From: Acanthosepion esculentum
Lineage: Eukaryota; Mollusca; Cephalopoda; Sepiida; Sepiidae
DNA length: 64,000 nucleotides
Reading direction: 5' to 3'
Assembly (NCBI GenBank): GCA_964036315.1
Contig: OZ038509.1
Span: 26,859,022-26,923,021, forward strand
Position numbers and translations under genes: made by a program. The notes below the pieces were generated by a model that was not told the DNA's origin, did not search any database, and saw only the letters and a program-made list of their open reading frames with translations. Below, piece by piece: positions 32,850-44,583 of this stretch (positions are counted from its first letter, which is position 1; each line of letters begins with the position of its first letter).

Positions 32850-34762
32850 TTGTAGAGTTATTTCCTTAGTGGAAACTGTATTCGGACTAAATGCGTCCTA
32901 AATAGGTTAAACGTACAGAAACGTTAGGAACTTGTAATAAAGTGTTACGCAGAGTAATCGAGTTGTGGTCGCTGACTACTACTCCCTCTTTCGACTACTA
33001 CTGACTCCTACTTATAATAGATGGGAGAGTCTATTATCTAGACAAGGTGTCTTTCACTATAAAAATAGTAAAAATCATTTCCAATGCATTTCATAGTAAA
33101 AATCATTGGCCAATGCATTTTAATAGTAAAAATCATTTCCAAAGCATTTTCATAGTAAAAATCATTGCCCAATGCATTTTCATAGTTGTTGTGGAGTTAT
33201 TTCCTTAGTGGAAACTGTATTCGGACTAAATGCGTCCTAAATAGGTTAAACGTACAGAAACATTAGGAACTTGTAATAAAGTGTTACGCAGAGTAATCGA
33301 GTTGTGGTCGCTGACTACTACTCCCTCTTTCGACTACTACTGACTCCTACTTATAATAGATGGGAGAGTCTATTATCTAGACAAGGTGTCTTTCACTATA
33401 AAAATAGTAAAAATCATTTCCAATGCATTTTCATAGTAAAAATCATTGGCCAATGCATTTTAATAGTAAATATCATTTCCAAAGCATTTTCATAGTAAAA
33501 ATCATTGGCCAATGCATTTTCATAGTTGTTGTGGAGTTATTTCCTTAGTGGAAACTGTATTCGGACTAAATGCGTCCTAAATAGGTTAAACGTACAGAAA
33601 CATTAGGAACTTGTAATAAGGTGTTACGCAGAGTAATCGAGTTGTGGTCGCTGACTACTACTCCCTCTTTCGACTACTACTGACTCCTACTTATAATAGA
33701 TGGGAGAGTCTATTATCTAGACAAGGTGTCTTTCACTATAAAAATAGTAAAAATCATTTCCAATGCATTTTCATAGTAAAAATCATTGGCCAATGCATTT
33801 TAATAGTAAATATCATTTCCAAAGCATTTTCATAGTAAAAATCATTGGCCAATGCATTTTCATAGTTGTTGTGGAGTTATTTCCTTAGTGGAAACTGTAT
33901 TCGGACTAAATGCGTCCTAAATAGGTTAAACGTACAGAAACATTAGGAACTTGTAATAAAGTGTTACGCAGAGTAATCGAGTTGTGGTCGCTGACTACTA
34001 CTCCCTCTTTCGACTACTACTGACTCCTACTTATAATAGATGGGAGAGTCTATTATCTAGACAAGGTGTCTTTCACTATAAAAATAGTAAAAATCATTTC
34101 CAATGCATTTTCATAGTAAAAATCATTGGCCAATGCATTTTAATAGTAAATATCATTTCCAAAGCATTTTCATAGTAAAAATCATTGGCCAATGCATTTT
34201 CATAGTTGTTGTGGAGTTATTTCCTTAGTGGAAACTGTATTCGGACTAAATGCGTCCTAAATAGGTTAAACGTACAGAAACATTAGGAACTTGTAATAAG
34301 GTGTTACGCAGAGTAATCGAGTTGTGGTCGCTGACTACTACTCCCTCTTTCGACTACTACTGACTCCTACTTATAATAGATGGGAGAGTCTATTATCTAG
34401 ACAAGGTGTCTTTCACTATAAAAATAGTAAAAATCATTTCCAATGCATTTTCATAGTAAAAATCATTGGCCAATGCATTTTAATAGTAAATATCATTTCC
34501 AAAGCATTTTCATAGTAAAAATCATTGGCCAATGCATTTTCATAGTTGTTGTGGAGTTATTTCCTTAGTGGAAACTGTATTCGGACTAAATGCGTCCTAA
34601 ATAGGTTAAACGTACAGAAACATTAGGAACTTGTAATAAGGTGTTACGCAGAGTAATCGAGTTGTGGTCGCTGACTACTACTCCCTCTTTCGACTACTAC
34701 TGACTCCTACTTATAATAGATGGGAGAGTCTATTACCTATAGACTAGGTGTCTTTCACTATA
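32846..34762. repeat. 340-bp satellite, about 5.6 near-identical copies
   Basis: Units begin at about 32847, 33186, 33526, 33866, 34206 and 34546 with GAGTTATTTCCTTAGTGG near the start. The four inner copies are almost identical. One site alternates AATAAAGTG and AATAAGGTG: A, A, G, A, G, G. Each unit holds an 8-bp hairpin ATAATAGA/TCTATTAT and four sub-repeats of about 30 bp containing ATAGTAAAAATCATTGGCC and AATGCATTTT. The array starts at a (TA)n run. The recurring 63-residue frame starts at GTG and is a by-product of the repeat. Confidence 0.95.
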
Positions 34763-35165
34763 ACATATATAGAGAGAGAGAGAAATATGGATGGTGGGGA
34801 GAAAGAGGGGTTAATTCGTTTTCTGAATGTTAAATTTAAAAAGCAAAAATAGAGCTTCTGCCAGCAATGTGTTTAGATGTTTCCCAAAATGTTACTTCAC
34901 ACTGGCTGTTCTTTTTTCTTCTAATTTTTAGTACAGTCGATACAGTAAATGGCTATTGCTTGTATCACCAATAAATTTATACTTGTTTTGGTATTGCCAC
35001 TATCATAACAATCCTTAATAGTAGCTGCGTAATGATCTAAATACATAAAATGCATTGTGCAGCCATATAAACAAGAAGGTGCTAAAAAACTCTTGACCTG
35101 ACCAAAAACCAAAAAAACCCCTACACACACTTTTGATATTGGGTCAAGCCAAGAACTTCAGCATC
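34763..35165. other. No recognised feature
   Basis: Starts with a short GA run, then AT-rich DNA. Confidence 0.35.
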
Positions 35166-35170
35166 AAGTG

Positions 35171-35290
35171 GACATTGAGTTCAACACCCAGTGGTGACAG
35201 TCTGTTTCATGCTTAAGTGCAATCTTCAGGCCTGAAGCTTGCACTTAAGCATGAAACAGACTGTCACCACTGGGTGTTGAACTCAATGTC
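35171..35290. repeat. 120-bp near-perfect palindrome made of PLE-tail halves
   Basis: Two 60-base arms meet with no spacer at 35230/35231; a single mismatch (T35223 against C35238) breaks the symmetry. Each arm is the PLE-type tail with GAAACAGACTGTC. The centre is CTTCAGG|CCTGAAG, the first bases of the hammerhead-like core CTGAAGA. Right of it the tail continues (35291-35375, TGAGCACTTTAACCCACAAA); left of it the sequence is unrelated. Confidence 0.9.
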
Positions 35291-35379
35291 TACTTTTATA
35301 TTTATATATGCTCTATTCCTGATACTGAGCACTTTAACCCACAAATATAGCATACCTTAAAACTATTTTTTTTATTATG

Positions 35380-36060
35380 CAATGTATGTGTGTGTATGTA
35401 TGTGTTATATACTACACTGATCCTAAGCAGAAGTTCCAGGTGAGTGACACATGTATCTTATAAATACAGCACTGATCTATAAATAATTAATCCCACCATT
35501 TTTGATGGGTATTGTTCTAATAATAAACCTGGCTCAAAAAAAAAAAAAAAAAAAAAATTTAACAACTACTTAAAATTAACATTGCCATAAAAATAGTTCA
35601 TATATGAAACCACCCCGACTGTCCAATAAAGAAGTAAAGCCAAAACCTATGAAAATTGAAATTCATCATGAAATTCAGTTGAGGAAACAAGATTCAGTCC
35701 TCATGAACAAGCGTGGATGGAAAGGAAAACTACCTGTTGCTGCAAACATCAGGGAGAAAAAAGTATCTGAAAATTAACAGACAATGGGGAAATGTAAAAA
35801 AAAAAAAAAAAAAAAAATGAATTTTCAAAGTCACATTTGAATCTTGGGGCATGAACAATTGTCCCTAAAGAGGTTTCAAAAACTGAATGTCTTCAGAAGA
35901 ATGAGAACCTATTAAAACAATATTACTAAAATTAACCAGAATAATGTAGAGTTGTACTTGTGACTGTAACATAACAAAAATGGCACATCATAGCACAATT
36001 TTTATTAGTGTAAGACTTAAATTCCCAAACACAGAGAATAAATCAGTTTCTTGTCTAAGA
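35380..36060. other. No recognised gene; A runs
   Basis: AT-rich DNA with A runs at about 35537-35558 and 35798-35817. Confidence 0.4.
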
Positions 36061-36065
36061 AATAT

Positions 36066-36453
36066 AATTGATTGATTTGTTTTTTACAGCTTATCAACCA
36101 TTTACAGGTTATTTAAAGCTAGAAATATTTTTAGATTGTAAGAATTCTTTTGAAGATAATGATTTATTGATACAAGCCCTACTATTTAACCCATAGCTTG
36201 GAGAGGGAAGAAGAGGTGGATTTGTACCTTTCCCAAGGGTATTTGCATTTAAGTGAATATAATAAACCTGACTGGAATTGGAATTTGGCTATCTGATTTC
36301 CAATTCTAAGCCATTATCCATTGCACCACCTGCACATCCAAGCTTACAACACCTGGTATTCCCAAGCAGTCGTCCATGTAGGTACTAATCAGGCTTGATG
36401 TTAACTTTGGTGATTGTACAAGAACTAGTGTTTCAACATGATATGGTCATAAG
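36066..36453 (-). mobile_element. Composite 5S-tRNA SINE, complete
   Basis: Minus strand. The 5S-like head runs from 36453 to about 36345 (GGTTAGTACC-type C-box as TTAGTACCTACATGGACGAC). The tRNA-like middle has TGGTGCAATGGATAATGG and TTCCAATTCCAG near 36335-36270. The body has CTTGGGAAAGGTACAAATC. The 3' end is AAGCTGTAAAAAACAAATC followed by an ATCA-type tail. About 388 bp. Head and tail are both present, so this is the best copy for defining the family. Confidence 0.8.
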
Positions 36454-36459
36454 CCAATT

Positions 36460-38300
36460 AACTAGAGTAATTCACTGGATTTCCCATAAAACTGGTTTCT
36501 AAACCAAACACATAAAATAATTAAAATAAAGTAACAGAAATATTAAAACTGAAAATGATACTAAAAACTGCTGCAAATCTGAGAAGACCTAATACTACTT
36601 GACCCTAGAATCTACCTCCACCATAAAGGTTAATAAGACACCTGGTCAGTTTAATATGAAACTGAATACACATTTTGTGTGTATAAAGATGAAAATGATC
36701 CAGTTCTTGCAATCAGTGCCACAAAGGTATTAGATAACTCACTACCCTCCCTTTATAATACAATATAGAGGTGCTACCTCAGAATTGAAATCCTCAAGAC
36801 CTGGCTCACTTGTTATGTCTTGACAAAAGACAAAACAGATCCAAGCCCCTTTGATCCTAACGGATGTGAATAGTCTTTTTTTTTATGTCATGTTCTTTAC
36901 AAACATTTGCAATCACAGTTCCCCAGATTAGTTTTAATATGTGTTTATAACAACATGTTGTAATGGAATGTCCCACACTCCCTATCGCCTATGTGGACTG
37001 ACTATATTGGTAGATATATATATATATAGTGAGCACAAGATATACCTGGCAGACTTGCTTCGGCAATTACTTGGAGATTCATCTCTAGCTGAGCTGGTCG
37101 ATCTCTCTGCCTTTGGGCAGAGAGGAACCCCAGACGGAGCTATGTCGAAGGGCAAAGTCTTGTCTCGGAAAACAGCTACCTGACCCCATTTTATATAGGG
37201 AATTTTTGGCTGATCATTTGAGCTCGGATACCCCACATTAAATTTGGCCTTGTGCCACATCTGATCATGTGGGGCGGTTGATAGATATCCTTGCTTCGGG
37301 AATTACTAGCTTGCTAACTGATTCCCTGTCTTTCAGTAGTGTATTCTCTTTTACAATAAACGTTTCTTTCATCTGTGCCCATGTTGCTGTTCCTTTCACT
37401 TGAGTACCACCTTTGTCTGTTTGTAACCTTCTTTAAGGATACAACACAGCATCAATAATGTTGATTATAATTATAAGCACTTCCAACACCAGTAGGGAAT
37501 GCTGGGAGCAAAAACTGATTGAGTAGGGATTTGCATAGAGTTGTTGAGTTTACCATATTTTGTGTCATTTTTGTGTTTCTTCAACTTTTCAGTGGCCAGT
37601 CTAATATAATTTATCTTTCCACCTTAAGTCGAGTGGAACACTGAAGGAATGATCAAGTTAGCAGACACTGACAACACGTTTTATATTGTAACAACTAATC
37701 AAGGGGATTTCCAAAGAATTAGGAAACATTTCATTTTCAGGTTTTGAAAGATTTTTGAGAAAGAAATCAGTGATCGTTGCATTGGATATTCAAACAAATA
37801 ATAATACAAGTACTGAAAAAATTCAGAGCAGACAGACAATACAAACTCCAAAATATTTGAGTTCACAAAGAGAGTTATCGCCCTTTGACTGTAACCAAAA
37901 CAAACTTTGATTTGTAATTATTTATTTTGCAATTTGGAAAAGTTAGAAATAAATTAATAAAGAAAATAAATTACTTTATGAATGGAGATGTAACAACACC
38001 AATAAATGTTGATTGTGATAATGATGGCTGTAAGCAAAAAACAGATCGAGCGGAGGCTTAAAGTTGTTGCATTTAGCACGTCTCATCTCATCTTTGCACT
38101 GTTTCAACATTTGAGCAGCCAATCTAATATAATTTATCTTTCCATCCTAAGACCAGTGGAACAATATGCATAAAGAACCATAACTGTTCTTGGAAAAAAG
38201 AAGTGAAATGGTTTAGCATTGTTTTCTCCAGAGTCCTGAATTCACAGTTACTCTTCTCTTAGTCCTGTCAAGACTAGAGATCCCAGTCTATTTGTTTTAT
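36460..38300. other. No confirmed gene; one strong hairpin
   Basis: A possible LINE C-terminal scrap lies at about 36690-36830 (SATKVLDNSLPSLYN), too weak to call. At 37103-37124, CTCTCTGCC and GGCAGAGAG pair perfectly around a TTTG loop inside a GC-richer block (37030-37330) of unknown origin. The 37500-38200 part has a loosely repeated tract (TCTAATATAATTTATCTTTCC at 37600 and 38120). Confidence 0.4.
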
Positions 38301-41300
38301 TCATCGTGAGGAAAAGGAAAACAAAGAGAAATTTTTGCCTTTCCTAAGGTCAATACTGCAAACTGAACATAACAGTCTCAACTGGAATGTGAACTCTTGT
38401 CTTATGATTCAATTTTTCAAGACAATAATCCAGGACATAGACAATGAATACAAAAAACAAAAAAAAAAACTATCAGTTACACCATGGTTAAAAAAAAAAA
38501 ATCTTTCTTTCAGAATTAATTTGAAAGATTAATGAATTTTCACTTTTCAGTTACCTACGTTTTATTCTCATGACAAACATTTTTTACTTTTATTAACACT
38601 TCAAGGAATGAATACTTTTTTCTTCACGTCATTTTCTGATGAATATTTTATAAACGCGAAACATGTTAGATTGAGAAACGTTTCCTATTTGTTCTTTATC
38701 TTACATTCTGTCAGATTTTGATCCATATTTGATTCCAATCCATCTCGAAACTTGGTTATGCTTGCAGCTTCATATCAGGATTTTACAAGTATAAATACTT
38801 TACTCAAGACAGAGGTATATTTGTATAATTTAATTTATATACCAATATTAGTTTTAAAAAAAAAATTTCACCGCCTTTTACGGGTGGAAGGAGTCATGAG
38901 CTTAATTTTAATTTTTGGTTAGAAAAAAAAAAACAAAAGATTCTATTTTTTTACTGACGTGGTAGATAAACAAATTTTCTTTTTTTTTTATATATATACA
39001 CCTGTCAAAAAGGGCGGATTTTATTGAAAATCTGTTGATAAATGATAAAAAAAAATGTCTTATTTTTATCAGACTGTGATCTTTCCCAAATTGCCATTAC
39101 TGCTTTTGGGCGTACATGCGGATTTCACTTTTCTTTGCGAGGGGGGGGTTAAAAAGAAAATTACAAGTCGACACAAGTCGTAAGTTGAGCCTAGGATTTT
39201 GTTTTTGTTTATATTGGTGATGGTGGTGGTTAACTAGTTTTCAAAGTCTTATTGCCCAGTGACTAGGTGTTTTTTGGGGGGGGGGGTACACTTGCATAAT
39301 TCAAATTTAATAATTTAAAATTTTTTTTAAAGTTGGTTACATTTACAACACGAATAAAACATCTTTTTTTTTCTTTTTAACCCCCCCGCCAAAAAAAAAA
39401 AAGATAAACTCATTTTTACCCCCATTGTTGTCCTGAAACTTAGGACTACTAGATAAGAAGAAGATCAATTTCAAGAAGAATTCGAAATACATTTTTAAAA
39501 AAAAAAAAAAAAGAAGAAAAGAACTGGTTCAAAGACAACAATTATGTATATGAGAAGAAAAAAGCAAGATAAAAAAAAAAACAGGCAGACCAAGTTGATA
39601 AATAAACTGAAAATAGATCTAAAACTAAAATAAATGAACTATTTCAACAATTCCAATTGTTAAACATTATTATTCAACATAAACAACGTAAAAGAGGAGA
39701 AAACATCGCAGTTTAAAGTTCAAACGAAAGTAATTTATTTACTAATAAAAGAAAAAGTTTGTATCGTTTTTTAAGCTTCTTTGAAAAAGTACGAAATATA
39801 AAATTAGACAGGTGCTTAAAATCGGTCATTTTTTTGTTTATCAGTAATTTTTCCTTTCTAGTACTAAAAAATCAAATGCTGTCATTTTGAAAAGTGGTCC
39901 GTAAGCTTTAATTTCGTGTTAAGTATATTATAATTGATTAACGAATTAATTTATTTACTTTTTTCAAAACAACTTCAATTTAAAAATTTTTAAGATCTTT
40001 TATAATATGAAAAAACGATAAAAAAACAAAAAAATTAAAGGCCATTTAAAAACCAAGAGAAGAACCGCCACACCCTTAAAAGAAAGGGAATGTCGCAGTT
40101 AAACAAGACGACTGACCACATAAAAATCGATAGAAATTTTGTTTTACTTCAAATAAAAATTAAAACTAAAAACATAAGCTTTTTGAAGTCAGGTAAAAAA
40201 AATAAATACATTTTTAAATCATTCACAATTGGTAAACAACATATAAGAAAAAGACACTGTTGTAGTGTACAATTCATTCATTTTAAAATTTTAGTTTACA
40301 AAACTAAGCTGAAGATAACATTGAGAAATTTTGAAAATAATCTACAAAATTCTACATTTTAGAAAAAAAAAAATCCCTAAAATAAGTTAAGATTTGTTTT
40401 TTCTTCAACGATTTTGTCTTGTTTGATGGTATTTTATTTTTAGTAGTACTAACAGTTACAATGTTACAACCAAATGCTGTCAAAAGTTTTTAAAAGAGTA
40501 CAAGATGTTTAAGTCGAACTGAAGAATATATTTTTGTTTGACACTTTAACTTAACAGTATTTGCTGGAAAAAAATGACAGATGAAGAGAAGAACTAAAAG
40601 TATAGATACAAGAAAAAAAAATTAATTAAAAAAGACGACCTAAAAAAAGCTTTAAATGATTAGAATCCAAAATATACAAAATAGGTAAGTAATTAAAAAT
40701 ATAAAATTTAAAATCAAACCTTAAAAAATGAAAATGAATTCAGAAGACTTTTTCTAAAAAAAAACAAAACAAATTCCTCAAAAGGTCATACACTTCAAAC
40801 AATCGTCAAAATGCAAGATTTAAAAAAACAAACAAACTTTTGTTTTTAAAATAATAGACTTTGAACAAGCATTCAATAACAATCCTCTTCTTAAAAAATG
40901 AAAAGTAAATATAGAATTGATGGAGGGAAATCCGTCTTTTAGTTTTTATGTCCTGTTTCTTTTTTTGTATAACATGAAAATTTAAAACAAAACTTTTAGA
41001 AACATAGATGAAAATAAACATCAATAAGAAAGAAAAATATTTTCTAGTGAATGAGTAAAAACAAAATGTTGGTCGAATGAATGAATGAATAAAGATGCTT
41101 TTAGTTTTAAAGCTGATGACAAAATATTCCTGAATGAAGGTTAAAATAATTACTAACCTTTTTTTTATCAATCGAAAACATTGTAAAAACGATTCGTGAT
41201 CCATTCAGTTTTACGATTAAAGAAGAGCTTTAGAGAAATATAGATTCTTTTTAGATGAGGTAGTTAATTAATAATGCAAATCAAGTATTAATTAAATAGT

Positions 41301-42560
41301 TAATATATTCTAAAAACTTTTTCATCTTCCAAAGACAATTGTTTGTAATTAATTTTAAAAAGAAGAGTATCTGTGTAAAAATGGGCTAAGAAGAAGTAAC
41401 ATCAAACAAAAAAACTTGATTCCATCCAATATTGAATTCGACGGTAATATCGATCTTCATAAGATAAACATTAAAAATCAGCTGCGACAAGAAAAGGAGG
41501 AAAAAGAGATTTTTTTTTCATTTAATATCTTCTTTTTTTTAATTCAATAAATCATTGTTTAATGCCTGACAAAAATCAGATTTCATTTTCTTATAAGCAA
41601 ACAGCAAACTCTGGTAAAAAAAAAAGAAAAAAAAAAGAAAATATTTTTTCTGCCATAAAATTATACGCAATTCTGCAATAAAAACTTAAGCAGTTTTTAT
41701 TGCTTAAATTTTTACAATAATATACAACACATCATAATTTCTTTTTAGATTTGAATAAATCAATAATATTGTTTTGTTGGTGGTTACCAGAAAATCAATA
41801 TGCGATTCATCGATAAACAAATCAACTTTCTAAGTTATTAAAAATAAGATATCTTTTTAAAATTTTAATTATTTCACCACAACAATGAAGTCACGGGGTT
41901 GAGTATTATGAAAAAGAAAAAAAAAGACTATTTAAGCCTTAAGGAGGGGGGACAGTAAAAGAACAAGGATTTTAAAAAATTTTAAAATTAATTAAAATAT
42001 AACTTATTTTGTTTAGAAAGCAAACTATTACTAATAAGTTTATAAAAACTCTTTAATTTTATTAAATAACTATAGATAGAGGTTTTTAATTACAAGATCG
42101 ATATATAAATTATTGATAATTATTTATATTTAAATTAATTTTACTACACAAGAACTTTACTTATGCATGACAACATAACGGTATGTTTCGGTCTACATTA
42201 GGTTCTCACACCGAAACGACCAAAAACAAAATGATTAATGTAAATGTATAGATTTATAATTTTAAGTACAGGCGTGTATGACCTAAAAATTAGGATTTCG
42301 AGAAATTGAAACGTCATTATGAAAATTATCATATTTAATCATTTAAGAAGACGAGAGAAAAGGTCTTTCTAAAAACGTCAACTATCTGTCGTCGTCCGCA
42401 CATGGGAGGTGATTAGCTTTTCGGATAAGGAACGAGAAAAAAAAGGGTTGGTGAACACACAAGAAACACGGATAATAATGTAGACTAAGGCAAGTTCATT
42501 TATCAACCTGCAAAAGATAAGTATTAAAGTGTAAGGAAAAAAAATGTGAAAGCATGGATG
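38301..42560. other. Long AT-rich, low-complexity region without recognised repeats
   Basis: About 4 kb rich in A and T runs with none of the window's SINE, LINE, PLE or satellite families. Open frames here are lysine- or phenylalanine-rich and look compositional. An 8-bp inverted repeat GTTTCGGT/ACCGAAAC is at 42185-42219. It could be intron or other transcribed sequence of a gene starting at the promoter-like cluster, but no exon was recognised. Confidence 0.4.
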
Positions 42561-42588
42561 AGAAATGTCAACATACGAATCACATGAT

Positions 42589-42705
42589 GACGCCATCTTG
42601 AGTGTAGCAGAAATTATCACTAGATTTCTTCCGGTTGTCGATATAAACTTCCGGTCTGCTCGCCGCGCCACGTGATGTGACTGTACCACGTGATACCACC
42701 AATGG
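42589..42705 (-). promoter_or_regulatory. Promoter-like cluster (CCAAT, E-box, ETS, YY1)
   Basis: Read on the minus strand, the order is CCATTGGT (CCAAT box, 42705-42698), two ATCACGTGG E-boxes (42694-42687 and 42675-42668), ETS sites ACCGGAAGT (42655-42647) and AACCGGAAG (42636-42628), and CAAGATGGCGTC (42600-42589), a YY1 site that contains an ATG. This set and order are typical of housekeeping core promoters in animals. The patch is clearly richer in CpG than its surroundings. A GTATGT donor-like site follows the ATG at 42576-42571. Transcript direction and the gene are inferred. Confidence 0.5.
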
Positions 42706-42709
42706 TTAA

Positions 42710-43140
42710 AAATGAAATGAATCTTTTTTTTTTTAATGTGTAGTTTTTAGTCTTGGAGCACATGTACAAATAAAACAAAAATTAGGATTGCGTTACTACA
42801 CCATTTTCCCCAAGTGGAATATGACTGCTTATTTCGAAAAAATAATTTTGGTTTTTACAGTTTGCTTTAAGTTTTTACTCTTTTTGTTTTCGCCTGCTTG
42901 AATTCGAACACGTACCACTGGCGTGACGCTGGAGACAACAATTATAGAAGGTCCCAGCATTCGAAGCCGGATTAGTCGGAAAACGAAAGTTAAATCTCGA
43001 ACAAGTTGGTTTTTATTTTATTTACCATCAATAACGTCTATTAAAATACGGTAAAAAAAATAACATATTTCAAGACAAGTAGATTTTTGTTGAGAAAATG
43101 CTAAAGAAAGACATACTTAAACAACAATAGTTATTTTTTT
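42710..43140. other. Sequence upstream of the promoter-like cluster
   Basis: No recognised coding sequence. The part at 42895-43000 has several CpG dinucleotides in a generally CpG-poor window. Confidence 0.35.
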
Positions 43141-43251
43141 CTATGTTCACCCTGTACAGGACCCAAGAGCCACTCAAGGGAGAGGGTTTAATTTATTTCA
43201 TCTAACAACCATGTATTGCTAAATTTCTTAAAAAACCCAATCATAGTGATT

Positions 43252-43375
43252 TTCCAAGCGTAGCTTAGATGTGGCACAAGGCTGAAAGTATGGGTCACCC
43301 AGTGAGGATCGAACTCACTACTCAGTTGTAATTGTTCTAGCGAGACAAGCTTGCTAACCATTACATCGCCTCAAG
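43252..43375 (-). mobile_element. tRNA-derived SINE, third family
   Basis: Minus strand: GGCGATGTAATGGTTAGCAA (A-box, about 43375-43356) and GTGAGTTCGATCCTCAC (B-box, about 43318). The body continues with CACATCTAAGCTACGC. The decayed relative is at 24365-24490. A fragment of the 7900-8290 repeat precedes it at about 43140-43195. Confidence 0.75.
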
Positions 43376-43449
43376 GTTCCCCCCACCAAAACAATCATAT
43401 AATTGGGCTTTGAAGAATTTACATTATTCTCGTTTTCATTACATTTGGG

Positions 43450-43500
<51 letters not shown>
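43450..43500. repeat. (TA)n microsatellite
   Basis: TA run of about 48 bp. Confidence 0.95.
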
Positions 43501-43503
<3 letters not shown>

Positions 43504-43613
43504 AACTTTTCACCCTTATCCTTAATTTAATTATTACACTGTGATTGACCATGTGGGCTTTTAGAGCCAGTTAATGAAGCCCAGTCTGTATAGTGAACAA
43601 TTTTCAGGAAGAC

Positions 43614-43648
43614 ATTAATTCCTGACACTTGGCGTGTCAGGAATTAAT
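43614..43648. repeat. 15-bp perfect hairpin
   Basis: ATTAATTCCTGACAC pairs exactly with GTGTCAGGAATTAAT around a TTGGC loop. No T tract or gene end is adjacent, so it is not called a terminator. Confidence 0.75.
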
Positions 43649-43659
43649 TAATAACACAG

Positions 43660-44560
43660 TCTTTCACATGTGACCTACTAGACTGTGGAATCTTCTACAA
43701 CAGCCAGTTAACCCCCTCTGGGAAATGCACTCTTCCTGTTGTAATTGTCACCACCATCGTACTTACAAAATATACAATAAGCATTCATTGGTCAATCACC
43801 TTCAATCTAGCTCGTTGATTCGTCAGTTTCGACCAATCAAATCATCTACACACGACAGGTCTGTTTTTGCACCCACTATGTCTGAGCCTGTCACGTGGTA
43901 CAACAGATTATAAAAACCAAACACGAGTAATTCTCGCCCTCTTTTAATCACTCGTGCGTCTCACCTCTGCTGCCAAAATGTGATCCTTAAAGAACTCCTA
44001 TCTTGACTAATGCAGTCAGACGTAAAAGAACTTTACATTTCACGCAAGTACAATCTCTGAACTCTTACCAACTTGTCCAATAGACAATCTCTAACATGCA
44101 AGATACTCATTTCTCTAAACTACAGTTTAATAATTAATCTAATCTTATGAGCTCAAGTAAAAATATTTCCTAATCAAAGAGACACAACTCTGTGAAACCT
44201 TTCAGTTTCTATGCATGTACATCAAATACTTAATAAATTCAGTTGTTATGCTTCAAATCATTATTTTTGTCTTTTATTAATTGTTGTGGATGGAAGATTA
44301 TTGAACACGCACAATTTTAAGCCTTCTGATCATTCAAACCTTCTGATATCTTTTAATATCTTCACTCAATCCCAACAAAACTTTTGTAAAATTGACTAGT
44401 TCTCCTTTTCAGATTCGGAGAGAAGACATGTAATACATTTTCACATTTTGTTAGCATGTGCTCTTTCTAGAAAATAAAACTTCATTTACATTCTTCCAAC
44501 TTTTCCTCCGTTTTTATTTTTTTTTTATTAAAAATATTTGGGTAAATATCTGCACTAAAA
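43660..44560. other. No recognised gene
   Basis: Slightly less AT-rich, with short frames that match nothing recognised. Confidence 0.35.
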
Positions 44561-44583
44561 TCAGACACTACCAAGGCCCCACA

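Noticed and set aside
32880..32940. Hammerhead-like string in the 340-bp satellite (ACTAAATGCGTCCTAAATAGG then TTAAACG)
   Set aside because: It resembles the helix II region of known hammerheads, but CTGANGA is absent, GAAA reads TAAA or is displaced, and no UH site pairs correctly.
33304..34515. Four identical 63-residue open frames spaced 340 bp apart
   Set aside because: They begin at GTG, sit inside the 340-bp satellite and have no start context or upstream signals. They are repeat translations.
37103..37124. 9-bp hairpin as a terminator or ribozyme helix II
   Set aside because: The nearby strings CTGGTCGA and GGAACC do not match hammerhead core spacing, and no T tract follows. It stays an unexplained hairpin.
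40806..41204. 132-residue minus-strand frame in AT-rich DNA
   Set aside because: Composition is F, I, K and S as expected from AT-rich DNA; there is no domain, no repeat match and no splice context.
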